Shown here one piece after another: positions 45,001 to 58,414 of a DNA stretch of 64,000 nt. Position 1 is the first letter of the stretch, and the number at the start of each line of letters is the position of its first letter. Source of the stretch: Emydura subglobosa. Its lineage: Eukaryota > Chordata > Testudines > Chelidae. The stretch covers positions 20,903,230 through 20,967,229 of the forward strand of contig ML679959.1 in NCBI GenBank assembly GCA_007922225.1, read 5' to 3'. The position numbers and the translations under genes are program-made. The notes beneath the pieces are model-generated. The model was given only the letters and a program-made list of their open reading frames with translations, ran no database searches and was not told where the DNA came from.

Positions 45001-46590
45001 ATTAACTTGTTCCACACATGCTTCGAGTGCAATTTTCAAAGGCTTACAGCTTGGTCATATAAAAAACAAATTTCACCAGACTACACAACTCTACAAACTT
45101 TTTTATGTTGTAAGCATCCATGACCCTTTTTGGCTACAGGTACTGCTGTGCCAAATTTCAACAAAAGAGCTGGTTTTTTAAAAAAAAAAAAAAAAAAGTT
45201 TGGTTTTCTTCAACAATTTTTTTTTCTAACACTGGACTAAAATGTTAACGCGCTTATACACCCCAGCCACACAACTTTTTTTTTTTTTAAATTCACCTTC
45301 AGACAGAAACCAAGGCTGGAAAACTGAAGCCCCCCAAAATAAAAGTTCCAGAGAGATATAAGAAACTGAAAATGAGTTGCTGCCTTTCTTGTTATAATAT
45401 GGCAAGGCAGCTCTAAAATCAAGGAAAACCCATTCCCCTCCCCCCACCCCCCACACACACCAATAGTTTTCAGCTGACCTATGTACAACTGGAGTTTTTG
45501 AGTTGGGTCAGTTAGCATCCCCCTTGCAAAATATCCCAGCCCCCTAGAGAAGTCTGTCAGAAGAATTTGAAGATATTTCAAAAGAAAACGGGCTTCATTA
45601 AGATCTTTGAAATATCTTAAGGGCCCAAGAACCATGCTCAGAAGTGATTTTTTAACCACTAATAAAGTTCTATTTTTAATTTTTTTAAGATCCAGAAAAA
45701 ATGGTATGTAGATTATGTTCAGAATAAGGGACAAGCTTCAGTCCTTTCTGCTGTAGGTCTATATATATTACGAGATAATACGTATTTTTAAAAGAAATTC
45801 TCTCATAATTCAAAAACTCTGAAGAGATTTTCCTTAAGCTGTTAAAAAACAGAATGAAGCCCAACATCATCATTGAGCAGAGATTGAAAATTTTAGCCCA
45901 AAACATGAAATGTAAAAACAGGGTGTTAAAAGAAGCTGTTCTAAAATCTTTAGTATAGCAGGCACAAACAGGCAAATTATACACATGCACAAAGGTCACT
46001 TATGGTGCTGGGGTTTATTTGGTTTTTTCCCCCAAAGACCATGATTTGTTTATTAGAGCCTTTCTATGCTGCTAGAAGTTCCGTGGTAGGAAACTGTCTT
46101 GTAATACAGTAGTGCCTTGTCTTATATTAATTTTCATACAATATGTACACTTTCATGACAAGACTTGCAAAATTCTATCTGCCCCAGGCCATGTATCTCT
46201 TTGATAGGCAAGTAAAATACCATTAGATTTTTCATGATCAAGAATCATAGTAAAGGGCACATATGAAGGTTTTGTGCCTGGGCTTGTAAATTTTCATAGC
46301 TATTTTGCAAGGCACATAAACAAACACAAAAGTGACACTTATATCTTGCTTGTGAAGACCAGACCAAACTGTGGATAACCCTGTTACTAAATCTTGTTCC
46401 AGCAACATGATTATACCACAATTTAGTCACAGCTACACAAGCAAGCCCAAACAGTCAGGATACCATCACGTTGTGACACGATCACCAGACACAGGAATTT
46501 TGAAGGAGATTGTCTCAGAGTCTAACTGGTCCAATCCAACGAAGAGTTACGAATGTGCATAACTTTGTTCACTGAGTAGTCCCATTGCCT
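45001..46590. other. Non-coding stretch with weak repeat remnants
   Basis: Lines 'gagatataagaaactgaaaa' (near 45353) and 'gattgaaaattttagcccaa' (near 45883) resemble the repeat at 30420 and 40520. Homopolymer A (45181-45197) and T runs occur. The minus-strand frames at 45237-45734 (165 codons) and 45685-45999 are low-complexity and match nothing known. Confidence 0.4.
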
Positions 46591-46824
46591 TCAACAGGAC
46601 CATTCCCAGGGCATAAATTTAAACATAATGCGCAAGTCTTTGCAGAATCGGATCCCACATTTTTTCCAACTTGGAGGAAAAAATGCTGTCAGACTATAGA
46701 CCCAGCATGGAAAATATCAGCATAAAAGGAATATTTTTGCCTGAACTATGAACTCCAAATTAGCAAAGGTTGAAAAATAAAATTAAAATTAAAATTACTT
46801 GGGCACTTCTACAGAGCCTTTCAT

Positions 46825-46990
46825 CTAAAGAAGATCTCAGAGCACTTTATAAATATGGCCTCAAAAATCCCAGCAAAGTATAAGATCAGTTTTGCATGGG
46901 TAAAGTTGTTAGCCATTCACAAGATCACACAGTAGCAAAGCAGAGAGATCCGGATTCCCAGCCTTCGCCCTAACCAGGAGGTAGTACTTC
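46825..46990 (-). repeat. MIR fragment (minus orientation)
   Basis: 'cagagcactttataaatatg', 'cacaagatcacacagtagca' and 'aagcagagagatccggattc' follow MIR order in reverse. More diverged than the copy at 26785. Confidence 0.6.
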
Positions 46991-47764
46991 ATTTTTTGTA
47001 TGGAAACGCTTTACAGCAGTTAAAAATAAATAAATAAATAAAGCATCTCACCCTATATATTAGTCTCAAAATGAGACTACTAGGAGATTTTGGGGTTCTC
47101 TAGAGTTCCAAGGACATATGGTGTTGCTGCAATGGAGATGTGGAAGCTTATGGAAACCTGCAAAAATAATTTCTATGATAGTTGGAATTAACACTGAACT
47201 GCAAGATAGTTCCATGGGCCCTTTCTTCATTGGCCTTCAAAAACTGCATCTTACTCTCTTTGAAGAGTTCCTGAAAAGAGATTGTTTCTAGACAAACAGC
47301 AATGGTATACAAAAAAGCTGATATCCTTCAATGATGACTCATCTCTTTATGTTCAACAACTCTATAACTGCATTAGGACTCAAGAAACTAGCTGTTGATG
47401 CTGTAATGAAACTAAAATATTTTACAATTTATCTATAATCCACCAAAAAAAAGCCATTTAACAATAGACTAAAGTGACTGCTCACAAAGGGGCAGATTTC
47501 TCAGCTGAAGTCAGCTCAACATGAAGTCAACAGAGCTATGATATTTTACACCAGCTGAGGATCCATTATATTTCCAAGCATCCTAGTATACGCAACGTAG
47601 AGCTGTCACAATTTAGAGTGTATTGGTGAATCCTATAAAACATTCTGGAAGCATCAATGTTTAATAATTCATACTTAAAACATTTTGGAGAGAGGAAAAA
47701 AAACACACTATATATGTCTCAACCCAGATTGTGGACTAATGACCTGCAAAATGTTATGCTAAGG
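46991..47764. other. Non-coding stretch
   Basis: Nothing recognised except the short dispersed line near 47545. Confidence 0.5.
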
Positions 47765-48015
47765 GCTTTCTACACTTACAGCACTGCAGCTGCACTGCTG
47801 TTGTGCTTAGTGAAGATGCCACCTATGCCGACAGGACAGCTTCTCCCATCAGCATAGGTACTCCACTTCCCTAAGAAGCACTAGTTATGTTGACAACAGA
47901 AGCGCTCCCATCGACATAGCAGTGTGTACACCAGGGGTTAGGCTGGTATAACTATGTCTCTCGGCAAATCCACACTCCTGAGTGATATAATTATGACAAG
48001 ATAGGTTTGTCGTGT
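47765..48015. mobile_element. MITE of the GTCTACAC family
   Basis: Left end 'gctttctacacttacagcac', inner lines 'agcttctcccatcagcatag' and 'gctcccatcgacatagcagt', right end 'tttgtcgtgtaaactagggt'. Matches a common turtle short DNA element. Confidence 0.65.
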
Positions 48016-48079
48016 AAACTAGGGTTAAGAGTCAAAAACACTGAGTCAGACAAATAAATTAAACTATGTTTGACAATAG

Positions 48080-48495
48080 TAAGACCATGTCTACACTACA
48101 AAATTATGTCAACCTAACTTACGTCAGCATACAGCCATGGCAGTTATGAAATTGCTTGTGTGTGTGTGTATTTGCACACTGGGCTCCTTGGGTCTGTGGT
48201 GCACATCCTCACCAAAAGCGCTTGTATCGATTGTACTTTCACCCTGGGGCATTGTAGAACAGCTCCTGAAAGCCAGTAATAGTCTACGTAAGCAACGCAG
48301 TGTCTGCTCTGACACTGCATCGACCTAATACTATCGACTGTGACTCTACATCACTTGGGGAGGTGGTATTACGAAATTGGCATAGAGGCACTTATGTCAG
48401 TGAGAGCCATATTTAACTGAACAAACTTCCACAGCTAGATTGATGCAAGGCAACTTTCGTTGACCTAACCCTATAGTGTAGGCCAGGCCTCAGAA
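48080..48495. mobile_element. MITE of the GTCTACACTA family
   Basis: Left end 'accatgtctacactacaaaa' and right end (reverse complement) 'ggcctggcctacactatagg' form terminal inverted repeats, followed inward by 'ttatgtcaacctaacttacg' on the left and 'ttaggtcaacgaaagttgcc' on the right (reverse complement). About 415 bp; no transposase. It starts only 65 bp from the neighbouring MITE. Confidence 0.75.
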
Positions 48496-49184
48496 ATAAA
48501 AAACAGCTAACAAAATAATAAATAAAGTTACTCCCAGACAGAGGATCCTATCCTTCAAGTATTACTCAGACAAAACTCCCATCAATTCCAGTGGGATTTT
48601 TTTTCCCGGAATATGGACTGCATGATTACACCCAGAGAATTTACATGCCAGGTTTCTGGCTGCATCAAGTTTCTACATTATAAATTTCCATATTCAGGAG
48701 TATGTAAGTGGCAAGATTGTGATATTGCAATAACAGTAATCTAGGTCTATAGAGTCTATGACCTATGGGCGGTTAGCACTATTTTTATGTAAAGTGTTGA
48801 AAATGTCTCTGAGTCAGAGAGCTTACAATCATATATTAAGGACTTCAATTAAAAACTATTTTTATTGCCTTCCTTCAAAATACATCTTATTTTCTCTCCT
48901 GCAATGTTTGTGTATATTTCAGAGAAAGGGCACATGTACATTATCGAATAGATTTTGCTGGGTCATGGTTTATGACATCTCAATTTTTCTTCCTTTTGTT
49001 TTCTTTCGTTCCTAGAGAACCACCCCACCACATTAGAAATGGTCACTTTCTAGCGATTAAATATTAAGCAACAGAGTATTTCAGGTATTACTGCAATTGT
49101 TGGACACAATCAGACTACAGGCTTTTTAGAGACTATCCTCCAACATTTACAGCTGCAATTCTGCAAACTCATCTGTGCAGGTGG
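48496..49184. other. Non-coding stretch
   Basis: No gene or repeat recognised. Confidence 0.5.
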
Positions 49185-49312
49185 AGCACTGTATTAAAGG
49201 AATCTGTCTACAGACTTCAGTTTCCAGGACCAAGGTCTACAACACCTAGCACAACGGGGCACCAATCCTGATTGCGACTTCCGGTCACTACCATAATATA
49301 AGCAACAACTAG
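49185..49312 (+). repeat. L2-type LINE tail fragment
   Basis: 'acacctagcacaacggggca', 'ccaatcctgattgcgacttc' and 'gtcactaccataatataagc' follow the L2 tail order. Diverged. Confidence 0.5.
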
Positions 49313-52300
49313 ATGAGACTGTGACTGAATTCATCATGGCTGATTTTGCTTTTTTTGCTTTAAGTCAGAACATGAACGTCACTTATTATAGAAAATTCCT
49401 TATTCTAAATAGCAAGGGACATACCTACCCAAAAAAGAACTCCAAAAGACTTCCATTCAATCCAGTGCAGCTTTTGAAATTCCTACTAAGCTAACTCCCA
49501 TTAAAGTCTCCTGTTGACTTCAACTGGAGTTGGATCAACCTTTAGTGCCTGAAGGCAAATTTATTTTTATTAAATAAAAGACACTGCCAAAAGTTGCCAA
49601 CTGTTTCCTTTCACAGCTGCCCACCTCCACACCTTTCTCTGCATATCAGCTTACTGTCTGCAACACAAACTGCTGAATGAAACTTACTCATGTCTCCAGT
49701 AAGTTTCACTCTGCAACACACAATGAAATTGAACAGCATGACTCAGTGCAGGAAAAAGTCCGATTTTGCTGTCTTCACACTGCAAAATTCCTACTGATTT
49801 TAAAGGACTGCACAAGATCACTTCCATATTCATAAGTTGGGACGGGGAAGAAAGGGCAGATAAGTCTGGGGAAGGAGAGAAGACAGAAAAAGCAGTAAAC
49901 AGAGAATGAGGTGACAGGACACTGTTTCTGGCTTAAAAGAATGTCAAATACAAAAATAGGCAGGGAAAGCCTATACATTGCCAAAGAAAGACAAGACAAA
50001 ATGAGAAGAAATGAGAGAATTAAGGACAAAAAGGCAGAATGGGGGGGAAGAAATGAATGACTGAGGAAAAGAACAGAAAGAAATGTGAAGTGCCAACAGA
50101 GACATGGAATTTTTAGGTCTATGAACTTAATTTTATTTATTCATGTTACAGCAAACAAAAGAAAGCCCATCACTGGCAGATAGCATATAGAGGTGCGTTC
50201 TGAGGAGACAGAAATGTGGCAAAATTTTGTATTTGTCAGTGTTATTGCTGGGCAGGTGTGGTTTCTTTTGCGGGAGGGGGGAGGGTTTGAGGGAGGAGGG
50301 GCAGTAAGGGGCAGTGTTACTATGGCAGAGGAGTAGGTTTTTTTTTTTTTTTACTTACAAAATAAAGCTTTAAAGGTTAATACAGAAGTCTAGATTCTCC
50401 TGGAATAAGCAATGTGCGGACAGAAATGAGTATGTTTCAAAACACATTACACATACAGGCTTTGGGCCATTTATATTACTGTCAAAGCAAGTAAAGTGCA
50501 AGTAATTTTCATTCAGTCTCTACAAATCAGCTTGCAAAAGTGTTCTCTCTCTTTTGTACCCTTAAAATACCAACTACCTATTCCAAAATGGGGCAGACAG
50601 ACATGGAAATGGGACGGGAAACTGAACTGAGCATGCTAACAAATGCATACACAAACAGGGTTTTACAGATCCCAGTGCCATACCTGCAAGTTTTGCAATT
50701 CTTTAGTGGGGTCTAACTGATGATTGGCCCTTAATGTTAACAGCTTTGGTAACTTAAAATGACAAAAAGCAAACATCTCAGCCTGTATAACAGAAGTACT
50801 AGTACTAGCATATCTGATATGCTAGGTGATATACCCAGCTCAGTCTCTTATATGGAGCCACAATATTAAAAGAATTAGTCAGAAAATGGACATTTTTATA
50901 AATTCTTGCTCCCTCTCCATTTTTCATCTGATTTTTTAAAAATCTTTTGATGAGTCCTAGTCAATATAAAAAACATCCAGAAAGTTACTTTGTTTTACTT
51001 CATACTCCTGAGCAATCAGCATGCCTCTCGTGATGCCTAACCAACATTGATCAGGTCAAGACCTCAGGATAGCACCGCTTGAGTTTAAAAAGAAAAGGAC
51101 AGATGTCAAAAATATTCAGTGGAAACAGCTAGTAATGTCCACCAGACCCACCCAGAAAGTGTGGGTTTGTTTGCCTTTGGGGCACGTAGTAAGGCCTATC
51201 TATCTCCCAGAAGATAAACAGTGGATATTATTTATGGTTCATGGAAAGCTCAATGGGGCTGTTGAATGGTCTGAGTAGGCAAGTTTCTTTTGATGGTGGA
51301 GAGTCGATCCAATTTATAAGATACTCTGTACATACTGTATTCATTAAAAGAAAACTGAACTGGAAAAAATAAACCTTATCAAAATAATCTAGTGTAGAAG
51401 AGATACTGAAAGAACCAATTAGCATGGCCTTTGCCAACATAAAGCACATAAATGCACAGATATTTCCAGTAAGGTACCAAAAACCTTTTACAATCTACCC
51501 AAGTAGCAAATGCAATAATGAAAAGACAAGGATGGGTTCTACAATTCACCCATTTAAGGGCAAATATTTCCAATAACGGTGAATGTCCTTGTGAGATAAA
51601 GTTTTAGTTTATGGTTATCTTTAAATTTAGCAGCAGATCTCCTTTTCTATATTGAGGCTAACTAAATTGCTTAGTGGGCAATTTCTTTGTATTCATGGCC
51701 TGAGTATTATTTCACTTTAAAACATAATGGTGATGTTACTATAAACATCTTCTGCTTACACCAAGCAATGTTATTTCTTATTTCAATTCTGAATTCAAAC
51801 AATTATTACATATAGGCGTGTTAACCACACACCTAAAATGAAATGAGAACCAAGTGCTATCTGTACACAACTAGCCTGTTCAAATCAAGGTGCAGCCTGT
51901 TTCTCTAATCCATATCAGGGTGTTATATTAGAAATAGCTAATGTGTTTCTACCAAATATATGTTGTTACCCATAACTTGTTTGGCAAGCTGTTTATTAAC
52001 GCAGATGTCAAATGTTTCTCTGCCTTTTGCATTATCTACACCTGTGCAGTGAATTAAAAAAAGGCAGTACAGTATTGAATTTGAAAATTCACACTGAAAA
52101 ATAGGATGTGAAAGCTTTTTGCAGATCACCATGGCAAGTTCTGTATTTTTGCAAAGGACACTCCAATTAAAATCTAGGTTTAAGATGTTTTATTTAGGGA
52201 TGTGTGTTTATGTTAAGACTCCAAGCAGGAACTTCTGCAAAAGAATAAGAATGTTGACATCCATACAAAAATTAGCTATGATTCATTGTTTAATAGTAGT

Positions 52301-53640
52301 AGTCTCTGTACAGAACACTGCAAACTGAAGGATTTATTGCCAAATAGAGAACCAATACTTACTTTAATCTTATACTGAACAAATAATGCTCAAGAACTTC
52401 TAAAACCTTGCATGAGCTAATTTGTGTGTCACTGACCACCCTTACTGCCCACACACCTGGAAAGAATAAAAATTCATGCAGCATCAACACTATTTCCTCC
52501 CAAGCATTTTGGGCTAAACCTTCGAATGTGGATTGGTATGAAAGATGGAGGCATAGTTTAGCATCAATTAGTATTTTGGTGTAGTATTTTCAGATCACTC
52601 AAAGTTGGCCCAACTGTGTTCCCGCTCAAAGTCAATGACAAAACTCATTTGCTCCAACAGGAGCAGAGGCTACACCAACTCCAAAAAAAAAATCCTATCT
52701 TTGATATCTATCTGTACATTTACACAAATATTTTTAGAAATTGTCCTGATAGAACACCACTGATCGGCCCCTCCAAAATGAGGGACAAAAGGGTAACACT
52801 TGCAATTTCACTCCTCAGCCAGGCCACCCAGCATCACTGAGGGCACTAAGCGCCCTTCAGTGCTGTCCCTCAAGTTTCCCTGACGGACTCTTCCTTTTGA
52901 GCCATTGGGTTGTTGACATTCACCTCAAGTGTGTCTGTTTGCACGAATAGTTTGGCTGCCCATCTGAAGAACCTGAATTTAACACTGACTGTTTGAATGG
53001 CATGGGGACATTACGTATTCTAAAGTTACATTTAGGGCCCCTCATGCTTGACATCCACAGTTTTGGTGTTGGGCAAAGCATTTGGCACCACGCACTCTTG
53101 AACAGTAAAGTTCTGATTTGTTAGCTTCTTCCCTTGAACAAGGCTCCAGAAATACATTGCAGAAATGTTCTCTGTGTACTATGTAGTCTCAAGCTATTTT
53201 CAACAAGCAATACCACTGCTTAGTTTTATAGTTTTGATTCATAAAATCTACAGCAGTGCGCTGTCAATGGGAGTTCAACATGCGCTTCAAATGCAACTTA
53301 CACCTGTTGGGGAGGTGATTAAATCATTCTGTAGCTCCACTGATGGGTTAAAAGCAGCACTAGCATCAGCTGCAAAAACAGCTGCTTGTCTGCCTCACCA
53401 GAAGGAGTGGGAAGGCTTAATATACAGCTCCAGCAGACCAACTAAAATGTCTAGCAATGCAGTTCCAGCTATCCAAAGTAATATTCCAAAACGTTTGCTG
53501 ATGGTAGACAAGTTATTTGAAGTTTCTCCATACTGTAGAACATAGAAAAGAGGCTGATTTGGATTTTAGATCATAAAAGAAAGAAAACAAACAAGGCACC
53601 CAGGATATTCTGTGGATGATTCTGAATTTTTACTGCTAGT
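49313..53640. other. Long unique-looking AT-rich stretch
   Basis: No gene, exon or clear mobile element recognised across about 4.3 kb. A G-rich tract lies at 50272-50301. A 126-codon plus-strand frame at 53165-53545 is the longest here but shows no domain. Confidence 0.45.
50272..50301 (+). other. Candidate G-quadruplex tract
   Basis: Four or more runs of three to six G separated by short loops: GGGAGGGGGGAGGG, then TTTGA, then GGGAGGAGGGG. It fits the usual G3+ pattern and stands out in AT-rich surroundings. Whether it folds or has any function is not shown. Confidence 0.6.
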
Positions 53641-53646
53641 CATTAA

Positions 53647-53671
53647 TAATCATCATCATCATCATCATCAA
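53647..53671 (+). repeat. CAT trinucleotide microsatellite
   Basis: About eight 'atc'/'cat' units between 53647 and 53671. Confidence 0.85.
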
Positions 53672-53814
53672 GATCACTCTTTTGCAATACAGAGAAAACA
53701 GGAAAATTACAACCATGGAATAAACATTAAATTTCAAGTCATAGACTGCATCAGAGGAGGTAGTCTTTCGCTGTCATGACACCTAGCCTAAACAGAAGTT
53801 TTCAAAAGCCAGTA

Positions 53815-53925
53815 AATGCACTTAGGACTTGATTTGCAGAGATGCTAAGCACACAGAGTTCCCACTGGCTGCAAATGGAGAAGTGGGTGCTCAGCATCTG
53901 AAAATATGACCATCAACGTCTGTCC
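53815..53925. repeat. Dispersed reptile repeat
   Basis: 'cttgatttgcagagatgcta', 'gagttcccactggctgcaaa' and 'gggtgctcagcatctgaaaa' match the family at 25815 and 34845. Confidence 0.5.
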
Positions 53926-54512
53926 AAGATTTCCTCTTTTCCAAACAAAGGTGTTAATTATACTCTTAAAAAGAGAGACTAATGCATTAAGCAGCATCAC
54001 AGTATAAGATTAATCCATATCCAGTCACTCATCTTTTCAGATGTCAAACTAGGATCTATTAGGATGGCTCAGAAGTTGCATGGAAACCCTCTAAAGACAC
54101 GAGAGCTTCATGCTGTGATGTGTGCATCTCAATAAGCAGAAATCTTCCTTCCAAGTCAGTCCTAAGCTAAACTTCTCCAGTATGTATTTCAGCCAACGAT
54201 TCACCAGGCCTTATCTGCACAAGAACACCATTTCCCATTCAATTGTACATTCTCTAACCTGTAATGACACTCGACCTGCTTCACATCCAATTCCTGCCAA
54301 TCAGATTGCAAGCCCAGAACAGAGGGTCATTATTAAAATAGGTAATCTAAAGGGTGTCACAAGAGCCTGTAGCAGTACCAGTATCCAAAAATCACTGTTT
54401 TAGGAGACATCTGGCATTATGATGTTGGGGATCTTTCAGAAATAGTTAAAACTAAACTTCTGATCACTCATGATCATTAAAAAAATCTCTTGGAACTTTT
54501 TGCAACCAACTT

Positions 54513-54815
54513 CGGCCTTGTCTGCACTATGAAAAAATGTATGTTCTTAAATCAAGTTAAGTAATGTGGGATGAAAACCAAGTGAATACAAGGTAGTTTG
54601 TAGGGTTTTTTTCATGTGAGTTAACTGGTCGAGCTCAAGACTAGGCTCCCGGATGGTAGGTCGCGTTCAAGCCTATTGGGGAGCCTAGTCTTGAAGTCGA
54701 CCTGTGAATTCATGTGAAAACTACCAGCTGCTTTGTCTTCACTTGGATTTCATCCCACATTAGTTAACTGGAGTTAAGAACACACCTTTTTCGATAGTGA
54801 AGACACAGCTTTAGT
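54513..54815. mobile_element. Long-arm palindromic MITE
   Basis: Nearly the whole element is an inverted repeat of about 130-bp arms. Left 'gccttgtctgcactatgaaa', 'taatgtgggatgaaaaccaa' and 'caagactaggctccc' pair with right 'ggggagcctagtcttgaagt', 'tggatttcatcccacattag' and 'tttcgatagtgaagacacag'. No coding capacity. Confidence 0.85.
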
Positions 54816-55888
54816 GTCCTAACAAGTTACAATTAGGTATCACATTTTGCCAAAATAAATATGGCATTATATACACAGTATATTGCTAGGCCTAAGAGAA
54901 TGTCTCTCTCTTAGCAAGCTAGTCAACTGACCACCTGTTTGACCACAGTCAAATATTGCCAAATATTCCAGCAAGAATTACCTGATGTAGGCAGTGATCT
55001 ATCTTTTTTATTATATCAGCATGACATTCTTCCATTTTTCAGAACTTCATTACATTATATTTCACATTTTTCTGAATTAAAATAACTCAGTTTACTCACG
55101 TTTTATATTGTAAAAAGGCATAAGTATCTAAGGCTATGCCTGCTAGAGACCATAAATTCATATTCTTTTTGTGATTGTTGTCACAAATGAAGTAGTGTTT
55201 TAAAATATTTGACTGTTTTTGACATTATCTGACTAATATTTCACCAGTTAACTGACCAATTATTTTTGGACCAGCAAATGCCCAATCCTACACACTCTCT
55301 TGCAGTTCCAGCTGGATAAGGCATTTTCACTTACTTTTTTGCCATATTTTATCTCACAGGGGCTACATTTCCATGATGGGTGAAGCAGTCCCCATCTACC
55401 TAGTTTGGGATCTTCAAATGAAACAGGGTCTCTGAAAAATCAGCTGTCATCTCTAAGTTCCTTTATAGAACCTATCAATTTAAATAAAAGAACATCACGC
55501 TGGAGTGTTCATAAAATTGCACATGGAAAGCCAACATTTTTTGTGGATTCTAAGCCTACAACAGGAAATGAGAAGTTATTCCTTTATCAGTTATTCATTT
55601 GAAGATGTAATATTTATAATGCAATGCCACACAGGAGCAGACTTATTTATTCAACAAGTGGTCATTCAAAAGGTCCACTAATCTCATTCACCTTTTAGTG
55701 ACATGTATGTTAATTTTATATTCCAACACACACCAGCTACTAGTTCAGAAGAATTTTTACCATATCCACAGAAATAACAATCAACAAGCGGTAAATATAT
55801 TATTTTGGTAGGAATTAACTGTATTCACCAAAAAAAATATTCAGCTCATCACACACACAGAGCAATATAGATTAGAGAAAATACATAA
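54816..55888. other. Non-coding AT-rich stretch
   Basis: No gene or repeat recognised. Confidence 0.5.
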
Positions 55889-55889
55889 G

Positions 55890-56030
55890 ACCCTGATCCT
55901 GCAAACACTTACTCATGTGGTCATTTATGCACTTGTATCGACCACAGTCAATTAAGCATGTGCATTGTATTAGCAGGATTTCTGACTTCATGTGGGTCTC
56001 ATGTCCAAGTGGAACATGTAGGATTGGGTC
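55890..56030. repeat. CCTGATCCTGCAAA palindromic repeat
   Basis: 'accctgatcctgcaaacact' at the left and 'gtaggattgggtc' at the right are inverted ends; 'tactcatgtggtcatttatg' lies between. Related copies: 44915, 56916, 60398, 60698 and 61650. Confidence 0.55.
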
Positions 56031-56914
56031 TTAATTTGCTTCTATAACATTTATAACAGCAAACACATTCTGACTTGAATGTGAACTCCTATATTAGGTT
56101 AAACTCCATAAGCATTCAATTTACTTTACATGTTCTCAGATTTTTTCTTCCTTGGTGAAAAACTTAACTGAAAACAAAGTAATATATACACTCACAATAT
56201 ATATATTAGTGTTTTGAGCATTTCAGTTTACTCCATCCAGCAACATCATATCTGTCTCAGTAGTAATGATTACAAAGTTTTACAACACTTAGCAACTTAC
56301 ATAATGCCTTATAACTTCAACACAGCATACGAAACATCAATCATTGGAAGAAAAACTAAGAGCGGCATTTGTAAAAATTTTCTTTAAAAAATGTGTTTTT
56401 AGAGGGTAAAAAGCCGAGCAACATATATATCTGATAATTTTGGTCAGCATTTATTACTCTCAATGAAGCAGGGAAAAGTTAAATGAACAACAAAATAAAT
56501 TGTAAACTCTTGTATATTCTGAAATTAGAAACCCAAGTCCCAATACTCTTACATGCTTAAAATTTTATTTCCTCCCCCTCCCCCTCCCCTTTCCTTTATG
56601 GAGTGAATGATAAATATTTTCCAGGTGTTCACAATACTAGTTTGGGAGACCTGCCACAAAGTTCCCAAGATACAATCCCACATGAACCATGTGTTCATGG
56701 AGAAAAGCCTGCACTTCCCTAACAAAGTCTAAGAGACCATGACAGTGTATTTTCAGATGATCTGTGATTAATAAAACACAGTGCTATTCCATTAGATCTT
56801 AATCAAAAGAAAAATTAATCTCTTCGGGAAACCATACGTTTACTATTATTTACATAAACACCAACAGATTACTAAACAGATTTACCTTGACAGTAAAGCT
56901 TTTTTTTAAATCTC
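56031..56914. other. Non-coding stretch
   Basis: No gene recognised. A C-rich tract ('cctccccctccccctcccc') lies at about 56571-56589 and could form a G-quadruplex on the minus strand. Confidence 0.5.
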
Positions 56915-56915
56915 A

Positions 56916-57046
56916 AGCTCTGATCCTTCAAACACCTAAACACATGCTTAACTTTAAGCTCATGAATAGTCTCATTATAACCAATAGGACTACTTGTGTG
57001 GTTAAAGTTAAGCGCCTGCATGAGTGTTTCCAGGATCTGAGCCTTA
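56916..57046. mobile_element. CCTGATCCTGCAAA palindromic element, clear copy
   Basis: 'gctctgatccttcaaacacc' at the left and 'gtttccaggatctgagcc' at the right are inverted, and 'acatgcttaactttaagc' pairs with 'gttaaagttaagcgcctgca'. The best-preserved copy of this family in the window. Confidence 0.7.
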
Positions 57047-58400
57047 ATGAGTTTTAACTGTATGCTGAAGTGATTAACATGGAGGAGTCCAAACCAAGGC
57101 CACAAGGTTTAGATGAGCAGACATCTGAGCTTTTGCAAAGTTCACTGCACGAGCAAGGCCCAAAACTTTGACAGTCCTCAAACTTCAGTCATTATTCAAA
57201 ATCCAAATCTGAATTCTCCCAGTGACACCTCTCTCTAGAGTAGGTACAACCTAAAGCCCATGGTCAGTATCCAGAGAGCATGGCCCATCTATAATAAAGA
57301 CCCTTCCTTGTTAATACCCTTTGTGATGTCCTCAAATATTTATTTTAATATACTAGGTCAGTAAGGTATCAGCAATGTGACAAAGACTGAATTTTCCAGA
57401 TCATGACTTCTACCTCCCATGTAGAACAGCAAAGTATGAGCATATTTTGTGATCTCTTCCATAAATCAGTTAAGTCTTGATTTCTACAAATAGGAAAGTG
57501 AGAATGTTGGCTACATCTGATAGTGCAAACTTCACTCTGCAACCCTACACAGCTGAGATGAAACTTTATCTTGAAAACTCAATATGCAATCCCAAGCAAC
57601 AAGACTGCCATTAAGTACAAGGCGCTCTCTCTCTCTCAAAAAAGACAGACTTTTATCTTATAAATTTTCCTTAAAAGTGAGTTTAGTGATTAAAGATTGA
57701 ATTCACCTAGAACAACTTTAATTTACAAGTTAACCCCATTAAATTGAATAATGAACTACATATTTTGTATTTACAATGAATAAATATAATTAACAACACA
57801 GAAAACTATGTAACTTAGTTGTAAAGATCTTTTAAAAAACATCTAATGGACAGAACAATATTGCCTGCTTCATTTTGGATTTTTGATAGTATTAAGTTTA
57901 AAAAATAAAACCACAGTCCATTAAAGTGTATAAAAGCTTATTTCCAAAACCAGGGCCTGTGTTTTGTCTTTTACATGTGGCCCTTACCCTGTCAAAGAAA
58001 ATGTGATTATGTTCCACCCAGAACTTAACAGGAAACTGATCAACAATAACTTTGGCACTTCACAATTTTTTTAAAATGTACATATAGAGGTATTTTCTTC
58101 TCTTAAATCCAGGACTGCATCTCAAGGGAAGTTAAACAAAAAGGAAACACACACCCCTAAATTATAAATGAAAAAGACAACATACACAGTTGAAAAGAGG
58201 AAATTTTTTTAAAAAAAATCACAGGGGAAAAGTGTGGACACAGATTCCCCTCCCCCACTCCACCATGAGTTCAGACACAAGCACATTTCTCCCCAAGCTT
58301 TCCTTAACAATATACATTGCAGACACAAACCACAAAATAAATACAGACCTAAGGTCACACTTTAGGGTGGTCTTTCCGCCCCACCACTCTCTCTGTTTTA
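57047..58400. other. Non-coding AT-rich stretch next to the promoter region
   Basis: No repeat recognised and no coding exon seen. If the minus-strand first exon at 58973 is real, this is the beginning of its first intron. Confidence 0.45.
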
Positions 58401-58414
58401 GAAGTAGTAAATAT

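Noticed and set aside
45237..45734. 165-codon minus-strand frame
   Set aside because: Low complexity, contains homopolymer-coded lysines and lies in remnants of a non-coding repeat; no known domain.
53165..53545. 126-codon plus-strand frame
   Set aside because: No recognised domain, no flanking splice sites identified. Could be tested by conservation, but the sequence alone does not support a gene.
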